A DNA stretch of 6,818 bases from Desulfonatronospira sp. (GCA_003563255.1 PWSL01000356.1:1-6818); one strand, 5' to 3'. Positions 1 through 5,256 are shown, counted from the first letter of the stretch. Translations and numbers: made by a program. The notes: a model not told the origin generated them from the sequence alone.

Positions 1-128
1 CCCAGCCCGGCGGCCCCCGGGAAAAGACCATCCAGTACTTCCCACCTTTTGACAGATGCGACCGGGAAGAGGACTACGAAGTGGTATGGAGTGAGTTTGC
101 AAAAAGGATGAAGGAGGCCGGTTTATGA
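1..128 (+). CDS. 3' end of an unrecognised gene (partial, start outside window)
   Basis: An open frame enters from the left edge (codons begin at base 3) and ends at TGA 126-128. The visible 41 residues end in DREEDYEVVWSEFAKRMKEAGL, an acidic then basic, probably helical tail. I do not recognise the family. It is not an MqsR or DUF4258 C-terminus as I know them, which matters because the next gene encodes an MqsA-type protein and such antitoxins usually follow their toxin. The 58-nt gap to that gene contains a palindrome and a repeat terminus, so cotranscription is uncertain. The coding call rests on the open frame, sensible codons and an AAGGAGG-rich tail. Confidence 0.55.
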   Translation, partial: QPGGPREKTIQYFPPFDRCDREEDYEVVWSEFAKRMKEAGL

Positions 129-148
129 ACAGTTTACATTAAACTGTT
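128..148. promoter_or_regulatory. Perfect 9-bp palindrome: operator or terminator
   Basis: Arms AACAGTTTA and TAAACTGTT around loop CAT form a perfect inverted repeat that starts on the last base of the upstream stop codon. A run of five T (147-151) overlaps and follows the right arm. As RNA it could act as an AT-rich terminator for the upstream gene. As DNA it is a suitable two-fold site for a dimeric HTH protein such as the MqsA-like product encoded 39 bp downstream; known MqsA sites are palindromes, but with a different sequence. I see no convincing -10/-35 pair here. Confidence 0.5.
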
Positions 149-153
149 TTTAT

Positions 154-172
154 GACTTTTTGCAGTAGCATC
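154..172 (+). repeat. Terminus of the GACTTTTTGCAG..GCATC repeat
   Basis: GACTTTTTGCAGTAGCATC matches 17 of 19 bases of the right terminus of the element at 6558-6713 (GACTTTTTGCAGGTGCATC at 6695-6713). Only this one end is seen here; no opposing end lies within the sequence to its left. It sits 14 bp before the start codon of the MqsA-like gene, just upstream of its ribosome binding site. Confidence 0.65.
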
Positions 173-186
173 GTAAAGGGGGTTGT

Positions 187-678
187 ATGAATATTCAGGA
201 TAAATCTATATGTCCAGTTTGCGGACAGGGTTGTGTATATAAGCACCTCAAGCAGGAAGAGTTTGAATATAAGGGACATAAGCTGAACCTTGACAATTAC
301 CCTGTGTTTGAATGTGAAGCATGCGGCGAAGATTTTGTCACTGCCAGAGATGCCAAAGGATTTGATAAGCAGGTGACCGAATTTCATCGAGATGTAGACG
401 GATTGCTGAAGCCGGATGAAATCAGAAGTATACGCGAGACCCTGGGATATAATCAGACCGAGTTTGCCCGTTTGTTAAAGGTTGGAGCCAAGAACTTTGC
501 CCGTTATGAAACTGGAATAAGTCCCCAGAGTCGGTACCTGGACTGGTTGTTGCGAATTTTGAAAGAACATCCGGAAACCATTGATGTTATTGCTGGAGGA
601 CACCATAAAGGAGAAAGTTATAGCTTTCCCTCTGAACTATCCCCCAATAATCTTAGACAGCCTGATCCAGAATATTAA
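187..678 (+). CDS. MqsA-type antitoxin / YgiT-finger XRE regulator
   Basis: The 163-aa protein has the two-part plan of MqsA. An N-terminal zinc-finger domain (about residues 6-50) carries C9-P-V-C12 and C43-E-A-C46. A C-terminal XRE helix-turn-helix (about 74-125) contains YNQTEFARLL and the recognition segment KNFARYETG. Such proteins dimerise through the HTH domain, repress their own operon and neutralise a partner toxin. R106 aligns with the DNA-contacting R101 of E. coli MqsA, whereas the position of N97 appears to be Lys. A tail of about 30 residues beyond the HTH (residues 134-163) is longer than in E. coli MqsA (131 aa) and ends acidic. The start is supported by AAGGGGG four bases upstream. 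The usual MqsR toxin is not seen; the gene is followed after 5 nt by a DUF429 gene. Family assignment is firm, partner unknown. Confidence 0.85.
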   Translation: MNIQDKSICPVCGQGCVYKHLKQEEFEYKGHKLNLDNYPVFECEACGEDFVTARDAKGFDKQVTEFHRDVDGLLKPDEIRSIRETLGYNQTEFARLLKVGAKNFARYETGISPQSRYLDWLLRILKEHPETIDVIAGGHHKGESYSFPSELSPNNLRQPDPEY

Positions 679-683
679 AAGTC

Positions 684-1433
684 ATGACAACAACTTTAAT
701 CGGCATTGACTGGGCAACGGATCCAGCCAGGGTGGGCCTGGCTCTTGGCACTTTCTCAGCAGAACAAACAAATCTGATAAAAGTCCAGACCGGCCACAAA
801 GCTCACCAACCCCTGGAGGTTATAACCCATTGGCTGCAGGGAAAAGAACAGTCAGCTTTGCTGGCAATTGATGCACCATTGGGCTGGCCGGTCAAACTGG
901 GAGAGCTCCTGGTAGAGCACTCTGCCGGGGAGATCATTGAGGCCCCAGCTTCTCAGTTGTTTCGACGCAGTACCGACCATTTCATTCGGGAGAAAATCGG
1001 CAAACAATCCCTGGACGTTGGCGCAGACAGGATTGCGCGTACTGCGCATTCTGCCCTGGAACTGCTGGGCCGATTGCGCAAGAGGCTGGGTCGTGAGATT
1101 ACTTTGGGCTGGGATTGTAATATTTGCGGAATCAAGGCAATTGAAGTCTATCCAGCAGCTACTCTGGCGGTTCACGGTATTAGTTCAAAGGGCTATAAGG
1201 CCACTGATGGCGGAAAAGCACGACGACAGGTACTGGAACAGGTGGCTGTAAATTTTGAAGGAGAAGCTGACATACCAGGAGTTGAAAAGAGTTCCGACGG
1301 TCTGGATGCCTTCATATGTCTCCTTGCAGCCAAGGACTTTCTTGCCGGACGGGCAATGGGGCCTCCTGCGGGCACACCTGTAAAACGTGAAGGATGGATC
1401 TGGGTAAGGGATCCTGATGATTCCTTGATATAG
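684..1433 (+). CDS. DUF429 protein, predicted RNase H-fold nuclease
   Basis: The 249-aa product shows the hallmarks of DUF429 (PF04250), a family predicted from sequence to have an RNase H-like fold. They are an N-terminal strand with IGIDWA (D9), a second strand AIDAPLGWP (D63), RRSTD (94-98), IEVYPAA (E154, Y156), DGLDAF (D205, D208) and the closing REGWIW (235-240). The spaced acidic residues D9, D63, E154 and D205/D208 could form a two-metal site; that is inference. Length is normal and nothing looks broken. There is no strong Shine-Dalgarno, and the gene begins only 5 nt after the MqsA-like stop, so it is probably translated by coupling from that gene. The same-operon position behind an antitoxin-type repressor suggests either a regulated nuclease or a toxin-like role. 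No biochemical function is established to my knowledge. Confidence 0.88.
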   Translation: MTTTLIGIDWATDPARVGLALGTFSAEQTNLIKVQTGHKAHQPLEVITHWLQGKEQSALLAIDAPLGWPVKLGELLVEHSAGEIIEAPASQLFRRSTDHFIREKIGKQSLDVGADRIARTAHSALELLGRLRKRLGREITLGWDCNICGIKAIEVYPAATLAVHGISSKGYKATDGGKARRQVLEQVAVNFEGEADIPGVEKSSDGLDAFICLLAAKDFLAGRAMGPPAGTPVKREGWIWVRDPDDSLI

Positions 1434-1594
1434 TATGGTATGCAAATCTCTTTCCATCGGAAATTATCGCTTTTGTTGTTGCGCTTCTCTCTGTACATCC
1501 CGGACGAGTCTGCTCGAAAATCCGCGGGTAAATCCTCGAAATTGATTGTGAGTGGACATGAAGTGCCGCGCCATGATCTTGGCCAGTTAAGCTC
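1434..1594. other. Gap after the DUF429 gene, no clear gene
   Basis: An open frame of 63 codons (1440-1631, plus) exists but has no ribosome binding site and no recognisable composition or motif, so I do not call it. A short hairpin CGAG-TCTG-CTCG lies near 1505-1516. No convincing terminator follows the DUF429 gene. Confidence 0.4.
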
Positions 1595-1629
1595 TTGTCA
1601 TTGCTTTCGTAACCGGGTTAAAATATACT
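1595..1629 (+). promoter_or_regulatory. Candidate sigma-70 promoter for the 1668-3367 pair
   Basis: TTGTCA (1595-1600) and TAAAAT (1619-1624) are separated by 18 bp, each five of six to consensus. An overlapping alternative is TTGCTT (1601-1606) with TATACT (1624-1629) at 17 bp. Either would start transcription about 1631-1637, giving a leader of some 30-35 nt with AAGGA before the ATG at 1668. Confidence 0.5.
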
Positions 1630-1667
1630 GAGTTTCAAATGATTTGAACCATGAAGGACATGAGAAC

Positions 1668-2072
1668 ATGAGAGCCACGCGTCGCCGTCGTCCCTTGACT
1701 CGAGTCCTCACCAGCTCGCCCGGCACCAGGGCAGGACGCCGGGAGTTGGCTGCCAAGGTGAGTTATGTCGGCAGTCCAGAACATAAAGATACCCCTTCCT
1801 TTGCCGGTCCCCAGCCCAAGCCGCGTCCGGATGCCTCCATCTGTGACCGGGATTTGGCCGAGCGGCAGGAACAGTTGACGGAATGGTTGAGGGCGGCGAT
1901 AGAGCAAGGAGCTTTCGGTGAATTGATGGAGGGGGAATTTCCCAGATATGTGTGGTGTAAAGACGGTGATACTGTGTACGAGGCCCGACTGGTGAACAGT
2001 GGTCAGGGTACATACAAAGGCTATCCCCTCCTGCAAGACGAATGGCCTGCGGGCCTCACGGAAAAAAAATGA
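1668..2072 (+). CDS. Uncharacterised 134-aa protein, first gene of a coupled pair
   Basis: I chose ATG 1668 over the in-frame TTG at 1644 because AAGGA (1654-1658) lies nine bases upstream. The N-terminus is strongly basic and probably disordered (RATRRRR, RAGRR). The conserved-looking core has VSYVGSPEHKDTPSFAG (31-47), a Pro-rich linker KPRPDASICD (51-60), a helix (62-81), and a compact C-terminal beta region RYVWCKDGDTVYEARLVN (93-110) followed by GTYKGYPLLQDEWP (114-127). From memory, small uncharacterised proteins with a YVGSPxHK start and a YxGYP end exist, but I know no function. Candidate catalytic-type residues are H39, C59 and the Tyr/Asp-rich end; no known nuclease motif is evident. 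The stop codon overlaps the next gene's start as ATGA, so the two products are probably made in fixed ratio and may interact. Confidence 0.72.
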   Translation: MRATRRRRPLTRVLTSSPGTRAGRRELAAKVSYVGSPEHKDTPSFAGPQPKPRPDASICDRDLAERQEQLTEWLRAAIEQGAFGELMEGEFPRYVWCKDGDTVYEARLVNSGQGTYKGYPLLQDEWPAGLTEKK

Positions 2073-3367
2073 ATAGTATTTTTCAATTCCATCTGGAATG
2101 GGAGGCGGTTCCGGGCTCCCGTCTGGACGAGAATCGTGCCACGTGGGCACGGCTGGCCCTTTATGTCGATGACCAGCCGATCACCCGTGTACTTGATCTC
2201 CGAAGCCGGGGCTACCGGGACCATATCCTGGTCCCACTCTATCCCCTCACGGAATGGCTGGTTACCCACTGGTGGCTGCTCTTTTATGAACCACAGGCCG
2301 CCGGCCGATCTGGGTACAATCAACGCCACAATCTGCGCTTCGGCCGTGAAGGCTATGCTTTTCCCGATCTTGTCATCAGCCCGTTGGGCCAGTCTGTCTC
2401 CCTGGAATGGGGACCGCCCGCCTCCGAGCTCTGGCGGGTGAGCTTCCATGCCGGGGGTAGATCTGTAGTTGAACGGGTCCAGCTCGAAGAGGAGCTGACC
2501 CAATTGGTGGAAGCGGTAACAGCCCGTTTGGAGCAGCAGGGAATAACAGAGTCGCTTCTGCAGCATGAGTGGACCGCGATTCAAGAGGCTGACCAGGAAG
2601 AGCGGGAATTCTGCGTTGCCGCTGCGCAATTGGGGCAGGATCCATATCGGCTTTCTCCGGAAACGGTGAATCTGATTGAGGCAGCCGGGCGGGATGTGCC
2701 CAGGGCGTGGCAGGACGAATTCTTTTCAGCCGCGGATATTACCAGATTGGCTTCAGATGTGGAATATACCATGACCGCCCTCGCGGTCATCCGGGAGCAG
2801 GCCAGATGTTTGTCGGGGCGACTGCCGGAGTGGCGCGTCCGATCGGCGAAATCTGATTGTCGTGGGCAGACGCCCTGGCAACAGGGATATGAAATGGCCC
2901 GGTGGCTGCGGCTGGAGACCGGTATCGGTCACGACCCATTGCCCGCAGACGAATCTCTTGCCTTGCTGCTGGGGGTGGATGAACTTCCTATTCTGGATAC
3001 CGGGCGATTTCCCGAGGGCCGCTGGCTTGATGCCTTGGTGGATGCCTCTAAACAGGACCGGGCCGGCTTTGTGACCACGGCCCGGCGGCCGGAGAACCGG
3101 CGGTTTGCATTTTGCCGAGCTCTCTTCGAGTATTTGACCGCGGTTAATACCCCTTCCGCCCTGGTTACCACCGCCCGCACCGAGCGGCAGAAGCGCAATC
3201 GCGCCTTTGCAGCCGAGCTGTTGGCTCCTGCGGCCTGGCTACGGCAGCGCTTCCTTAGTGAATTCATCGGTGTTGACGATTTGGAAGACGCGTCCGACGA
3301 ACTGGGAGTTTCTTCGGAGGTGATCCACTATCAACTGCAAAACCACCGCATTGCCGAAATCGTTTGA
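2069..3367 (+). CDS. Large protein with degenerate ImmA/IrrE-like C-terminal domain
   Basis: Start ATG 2069 is preferred over ATG 2042: it forms the ATGA overlap with the preceding stop and has GGA six bases upstream, giving 432 aa. The N-terminal part (about 1-135) is a Trp-rich domain with FHLEWE, ITRVLD and VPLYPLTEWLVTHWW, then GREGYAFPDLVI. The middle (140-260) is largely helical. The C-terminal part (about 275-432) follows the ImmA/IrrE order: a helix, a strand, RFAFCRALFEYL (345-356), then NRAFAAELLAP (377-387) and a winged-helix-like ELGVSSEVIHYQL (411-423). In active members the first of those segments carries HExxH; here those positions are R350-A-L-F-E354. The zinc-ligand Glu before FAAELL is also replaced by Arg/Lys. 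The peptidase is therefore probably inactive and serves binding or sensing. No function is known to me; cytoplasmic. Confidence 0.75.
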   Translation: MNSIFQFHLEWEAVPGSRLDENRATWARLALYVDDQPITRVLDLRSRGYRDHILVPLYPLTEWLVTHWWLLFYEPQAAGRSGYNQRHNLRFGREGYAFPDLVISPLGQSVSLEWGPPASELWRVSFHAGGRSVVERVQLEEELTQLVEAVTARLEQQGITESLLQHEWTAIQEADQEEREFCVAAAQLGQDPYRLSPETVNLIEAAGRDVPRAWQDEFFSAADITRLASDVEYTMTALAVIREQARCLSGRLPEWRVRSAKSDCRGQTPWQQGYEMARWLRLETGIGHDPLPADESLALLLGVDELPILDTGRFPEGRWLDALVDASKQDRAGFVTTARRPENRRFAFCRALFEYLTAVNTPSALVTTARTERQKRNRAFAAELLAPAAWLRQRFLSEFIGVDDLEDASDELGVSSEVIHYQLQNHRIAEIV

Positions 3368-3411
3368 AACAAAAATAGTACTCTTTTGGCTAACTTTTAT
3401 CCCTTGACCTG

Positions 3412-3456
3412 CCGATACATCGGTGATCAGTTTCCAAAAATCAACCGCTGTATCGG
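3412..3456. repeat. Imperfect 16-bp inverted repeat between convergent genes
   Basis: CCGATACA (3412-3419) pairs exactly with TGTATCGG (3449-3456). The match continues inwards as TCGGTGAT against ATCAACCGC with one mismatch and one bulge, leaving a loop of about 12 bases. The left arm is itself near-palindromic (CCGA-TACA-TCGG). It lies between the stop of the pseudo-ImmA gene and the broken end of the ATPase gene. It could be a bidirectional terminator, though no T-run follows directly, or an operator left from a lost operon: TTGACC at 3404-3409 precedes it like a -35 box. Confidence 0.5.
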
Positions 3457-3473
3457 TAAAGATTATAGAAAAT

Positions 3474-3818
3474 TCAAAAATCCTGGAACATGAGCTGAAA
3501 ATTCTGCGAGCCGGTCAAAACAAACCTGCCTGGTCTTCGATCCGAATCTATCGCGAATTTCAGATATCTGAACAGTGATGGGGCGTATTGCACTTCGTCG
3601 ACAATCAGGAAATCACCGTGGTCACTCAGGAATTTTTCCGGATTTTCTTCTGCCTGGGCAGCATTATATGGAAGATCTAAGGAAACATAATCGTGGTCAG
3701 AGAAGACCTTGAGCAGAGTAGAAGTCTTTCCAACCTGCCTGGGGCCGGTTAAAACTAAGGCCGGAAACTCCTTAGCTAAACTTTGCAGTGTTTTTTCGTA
3801 TATTCTTGTTATCCACAT
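3474..3818 (-). pseudogene. Truncated AAA_14 / DUF4143-type ATPase
   Basis: Only 114 residues remain of a family usually near 380-450 aa. Present are the N-terminal helix (ITRIYEKTLQSLAKEFP), the Walker A loop GPRQVGKT (25-32), strand YVSLDLP, Walker B FLIVDEVQ (70-77) and the sensor strand RFVLTGSQNFQLM (98-110). Homologues continue past this point with the rest of the ATPase and the C-terminal DUF4143 domain. Here four unrelated residues (FQDF) lead to a stop, and no frame beyond it restores similarity, so this is a deletion or insertion scar, not a simple frameshift. The stump could still be expressed from the promoter at 3825-3853, but it would lack oligomerisation and effector parts. The ATG at 3818 has no Shine-Dalgarno. 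Confidence 0.85.
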
Positions 3819-3836
3819 GCAAAAATTTTGCAGTCA
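3818..3836. repeat. TGCAAAA palindrome, partial relative of the 6561 hairpin
   Basis: TGCAAAA-A-TTTTGCA (3818-3832) followed by GTCA gives, on the minus strand, TGACTGCAAAATTTTTGCA. This shares TGACTGCAAAA and TTTTTGCA with the 30-base hairpin at 6561-6590 but lacks its loop. It overlaps both the predicted -10 box and the start codon of the truncated ATPase gene. Confidence 0.5.
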
Positions 3837-3853
3837 AAATGAAAATTTGTCAA
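3825..3853 (-). promoter_or_regulatory. Candidate promoter for the truncated ATPase gene
   Basis: On the minus strand TTGACA (3853-3848) is followed after 17 bp by CAAAAT (3830-3825). The expected start point falls at about 3818, the first base of the ATG, so the mRNA would be leaderless or nearly so. This agrees with the absence of a ribosome binding site. Confidence 0.45.
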
Positions 3854-3953
3854 GGAACAAACATTTTTGTTTTTTGCGCAAGCGCCTTATCAAGTTCTCA
3901 GCTTGTTTGTTTTGTTCGGGCGGAGTTTGAGACACTCACTGTTTGTTCGGGTC

Positions 3954-4100
3954 GGACCCAGGGGCGGCTTTGAGCCGCTCAGAGATATGGTCGGGGGAGG
4001 ACCGTTTAATCTGCGTCCGGGTCAGTGGACTGATGACACCTCCATGGCCCTGTGCCTGGCAGAGAGCCTGACTGAAAAGGGCGGGTTTGACGCCCGGGAC
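3954..4100 (+). pseudogene. ADP-ribosylglycohydrolase remnant (DraG family)
   Basis: About 49 codons match the N-terminal region of ADP-ribosylglycohydrolases, enzymes that remove ADP-ribose from proteins or nucleic acids using two Mg ions. The stretch [12 protein letters not shown] is followed by [18 protein letters not shown], in which WTDDT is the family's metal-binding motif. The preceding part of the domain (the AxGDALG segment) is missing: upstream residues in this frame are unrelated. After GGFDARD the expected MERYVRWY-type continuation is replaced by unrelated sequence running to a stop at 4167-4169. The piece is too small to fold as an enzyme, so I call it a relic. It lies beside another relic (3474-3818), which suggests a deletion-prone spot. 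Confidence 0.78.
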
Positions 4101-4259
4101 CACCGGAAGAACAAAGACACTGAATTGATTAAGCTCGACCTGCTCTTGACCAGCATGCCTCTGGCCTGAACATAACAGGTGCTTTGACTGCCGGACTGAA
4201 TCCCAGTCTGCACCGGGAGAGATGATAAAGTCGCCCCCTTGTCTTATATTTATGTGTTC
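4101..4259. other. Gap between the glycohydrolase relic and vapBC
   Basis: The relic's reading frame runs on to 4169, but the residues after 4100 match nothing I recognise. The opposite strand also stays open across this stretch without a recognisable domain or ribosome binding site. I see no terminator, tRNA or repeat. Confidence 0.35.
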
Positions 4260-4288
4260 TTGACGTGCATCTTTTTTCTCGTTAATAT
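4260..4288 (+). promoter_or_regulatory. Promoter of the vapBC operon
   Basis: TTGACG (4260-4265) and TAATAT (4283-4288) are 17 bp apart. Transcription would start near 4295, giving a leader of about 14 nt containing AGAGG six bases before the vapB ATG. Repeats of GTGCATC at 4265-4271 and 4302-4308 and the TTAAT/ATTAA pair (4282-4286, 4293-4297) surround it and are plausible operator elements for VapB autoregulation. Confidence 0.6.
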
Positions 4289-4308
4289 ATGCATTAAAGA
4301 GGTGCATC

Positions 4309-4518
4309 ATGAGAGCAACAATAGCTATAGATGACAGGTTGTTTGAAGAGGCGAGAAAGCTAGCGCCGGTCAAGACAAAAAAAGCACTGGTGGAGCTTTG
4401 CCTGAAAGAATTTATACAGCGAAGACGGATGGAGCACCTGGCCGGGCTTTATGGCAGCGGACTGGTTGACCTTGATGTCCGGGATGTGGAGGCTTTCCGG
4501 AGCGATGATGAAGGGTGA
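4309..4518 (+). CDS. vapB: VapB-type ribbon-helix-helix antitoxin
   Basis: The 69-aa product begins with the N-terminal strand MRATIAIDDRLFEEA, which in RHH antitoxins lies in the DNA major groove. Helices follow (about 10-18 and 24-38, KKALVELCLKEFIQRRR), and a C-terminal arm GLYGSGLVDLDVRDVEAFRSDDEG would wrap the toxin. It neutralises the downstream PIN-domain toxin, and the complex represses the operon promoter. AGAGG six bases before the ATG is a good ribosome binding site. The gene overlaps vapC by 11 bp. The length is normal and no residue looks damaged. Confidence 0.87.
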   Translation: MRATIAIDDRLFEEARKLAPVKTKKALVELCLKEFIQRRRMEHLAGLYGSGLVDLDVRDVEAFRSDDEG

Positions 4519-4933
4519 TCTGGTCCTTGTCGATACCACAGTATGGGTTCACTATCTGCGCGGCGGCAACCCTGAAGTGAAGGACCGCATAGTTCCACTC
4601 ATTCTCGAAAACCGACTGGCCACTGCAGACATCATTATCATGGAGTTGCTGCGGGGCGTCAATTCGGAAAAGAATTTCCAGATTCTTCACGACGATCTTG
4701 TGGCGCTTCCGCGACTGGTCATGGATGCCGCAACATGGAAGCTTGCCTGGAAAAGCGGTTATCAGCTCCGCAAAGCCGGGGTCAATGTCCCACTGGCAGA
4801 TACCTTGATTGCCGTCATCGCTGTACAGTATGGCTGTGTTCTGCTGCATAGTGACCAACATTTCAGCATGCTGTCGGACACTCTGGAGTTGCGTCAGGAG
4901 ATGCTCATTCCGCGTCAAACTCAATCTGAGTAG
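4508..4933 (+). CDS. vapC: VapC-type PIN-domain ribonuclease toxin
   Basis: The 141-aa PIN domain has all four expected acidic positions: D9 in VLVDTTVWVHYLRG, E46 in IIIMELLRG, D98 in VPLADTLIAVIA and D116 in LLHSDQHF. VapC toxins cleave tRNA or rRNA using Mg2+ held by these residues. Of two adjacent ATG codons (4505 and 4508) I chose 4508, because GGAG (4499-4502) is then five bases away; the open frame extends further upstream to 4451, but inside vapB. The overlap with vapB implies coupled translation. A hairpin terminator lies 78 bp downstream. The locus looks intact and functional; the RNA target cannot be inferred. Confidence 0.93.
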   Translation: MKGDLVLVDTTVWVHYLRGGNPEVKDRIVPLILENRLATADIIIMELLRGVNSEKNFQILHDDLVALPRLVMDAATWKLAWKSGYQLRKAGVNVPLADTLIAVIAVQYGCVLLHSDQHFSMLSDTLELRQEMLIPRQTQSE

Positions 4934-5010
4934 ATCAGTCAGTAATACCGGAAGGAAGAAGTGATAATTTATTCCTTGTTTTTCCGGGTGTTCCGTGGGC
5001 AGTTTCATTT

Positions 5011-5030
5011 GCCCCGAAGGGGCCTCTTTT
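5011..5030 (+). terminator. Hairpin terminator after vapC
   Basis: GCCCC-GAA-GGGGC (5011-5023) forms a GC-rich five-base-pair stem with a three-base loop and is followed by CTCTTTTTCC. It is the first strong terminator-like structure after the vapC stop. Confidence 0.55.
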
Positions 5031-5054
5031 TCCGCGCAGATTCGCCGGAAAAAG
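5026..5054. repeat. Inverted repeat CTTTTTCCG / CGGAAAAAG
   Basis: Perfect 9-bp arms (5026-5034 and 5046-5054) flank an 11-base loop. The left arm is the T-run of the preceding terminator, so the two hairpins would compete for the same bases in RNA. Confidence 0.5.
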
Positions 5055-5106
5055 CCTGGTGGCTTACTCCTCAGACCCTGTCATAAAAAACAAGAAAAAT
5101 TTGAAC

Positions 5107-5256
5107 CGCAAAGGCGCTAAGTACGCAAAGTTAAAGACGTGAAGCACAGGGGTATTGTCCAAAACCGGGACACGGTTTTGGACAAGGCTGCCTTTTCATT
5201 TGCCGTACACCCGGCAAATGAAAAAAACCTTTCTGCCTTCCTTTGCGACCTTTGCG
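5107..5256. repeat. MITE-like palindromic unit with CGCAAAGG inverted ends
   Basis: CGCAAAGGCGCTAAG (5107-5121) pairs with CTTTGCGACCTTTGCG (5241-5256), with one mismatch and one bulged base. Inside lie two perfect 13-bp hairpins: TTGTCCAAAACCG (5155-5167) with CGGTTTTGGACAA (5173-5185), loop GGACA; and TTTTCATTTGCCG (5193-5205) with CGGCAAATGAAAA (5212-5224), loop TACACC. The unit is about 150 bp, has no coding capacity, and resembles non-autonomous repeats that I recall from several Deltaproteobacteria-type genomes. An open frame across it (5139-5408) is an accident of the repeat. Confidence 0.65.

Noticed and set aside
1440..1631. 63-codon open frame after the DUF429 gene
   Set aside because: No ribosome binding site, no recognisable motif, and it overlaps the promoter for the 1668 gene; judged a chance frame.
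2042..2068. Upstream ATG 2042 as start of the pseudo-ImmA gene
   Set aside because: ATG 2069 gives an ATGA overlap and a GGA at proper spacing, while the extra nine residues (MACGPHGKK) look like read-through of the preceding gene.
3936..4373. 145-codon minus-strand open frame across the glycohydrolase relic and vapB start
   Set aside because: Runs antisense through the vapBC promoter and vapB; composition looks like a shadow of the plus-strand sequence.
4412..5008. Long antisense open frame (198 codons) opposite vapBC
   Set aside because: It is the complement of a clear PIN-domain gene, has no matching family features and no ribosome binding site.
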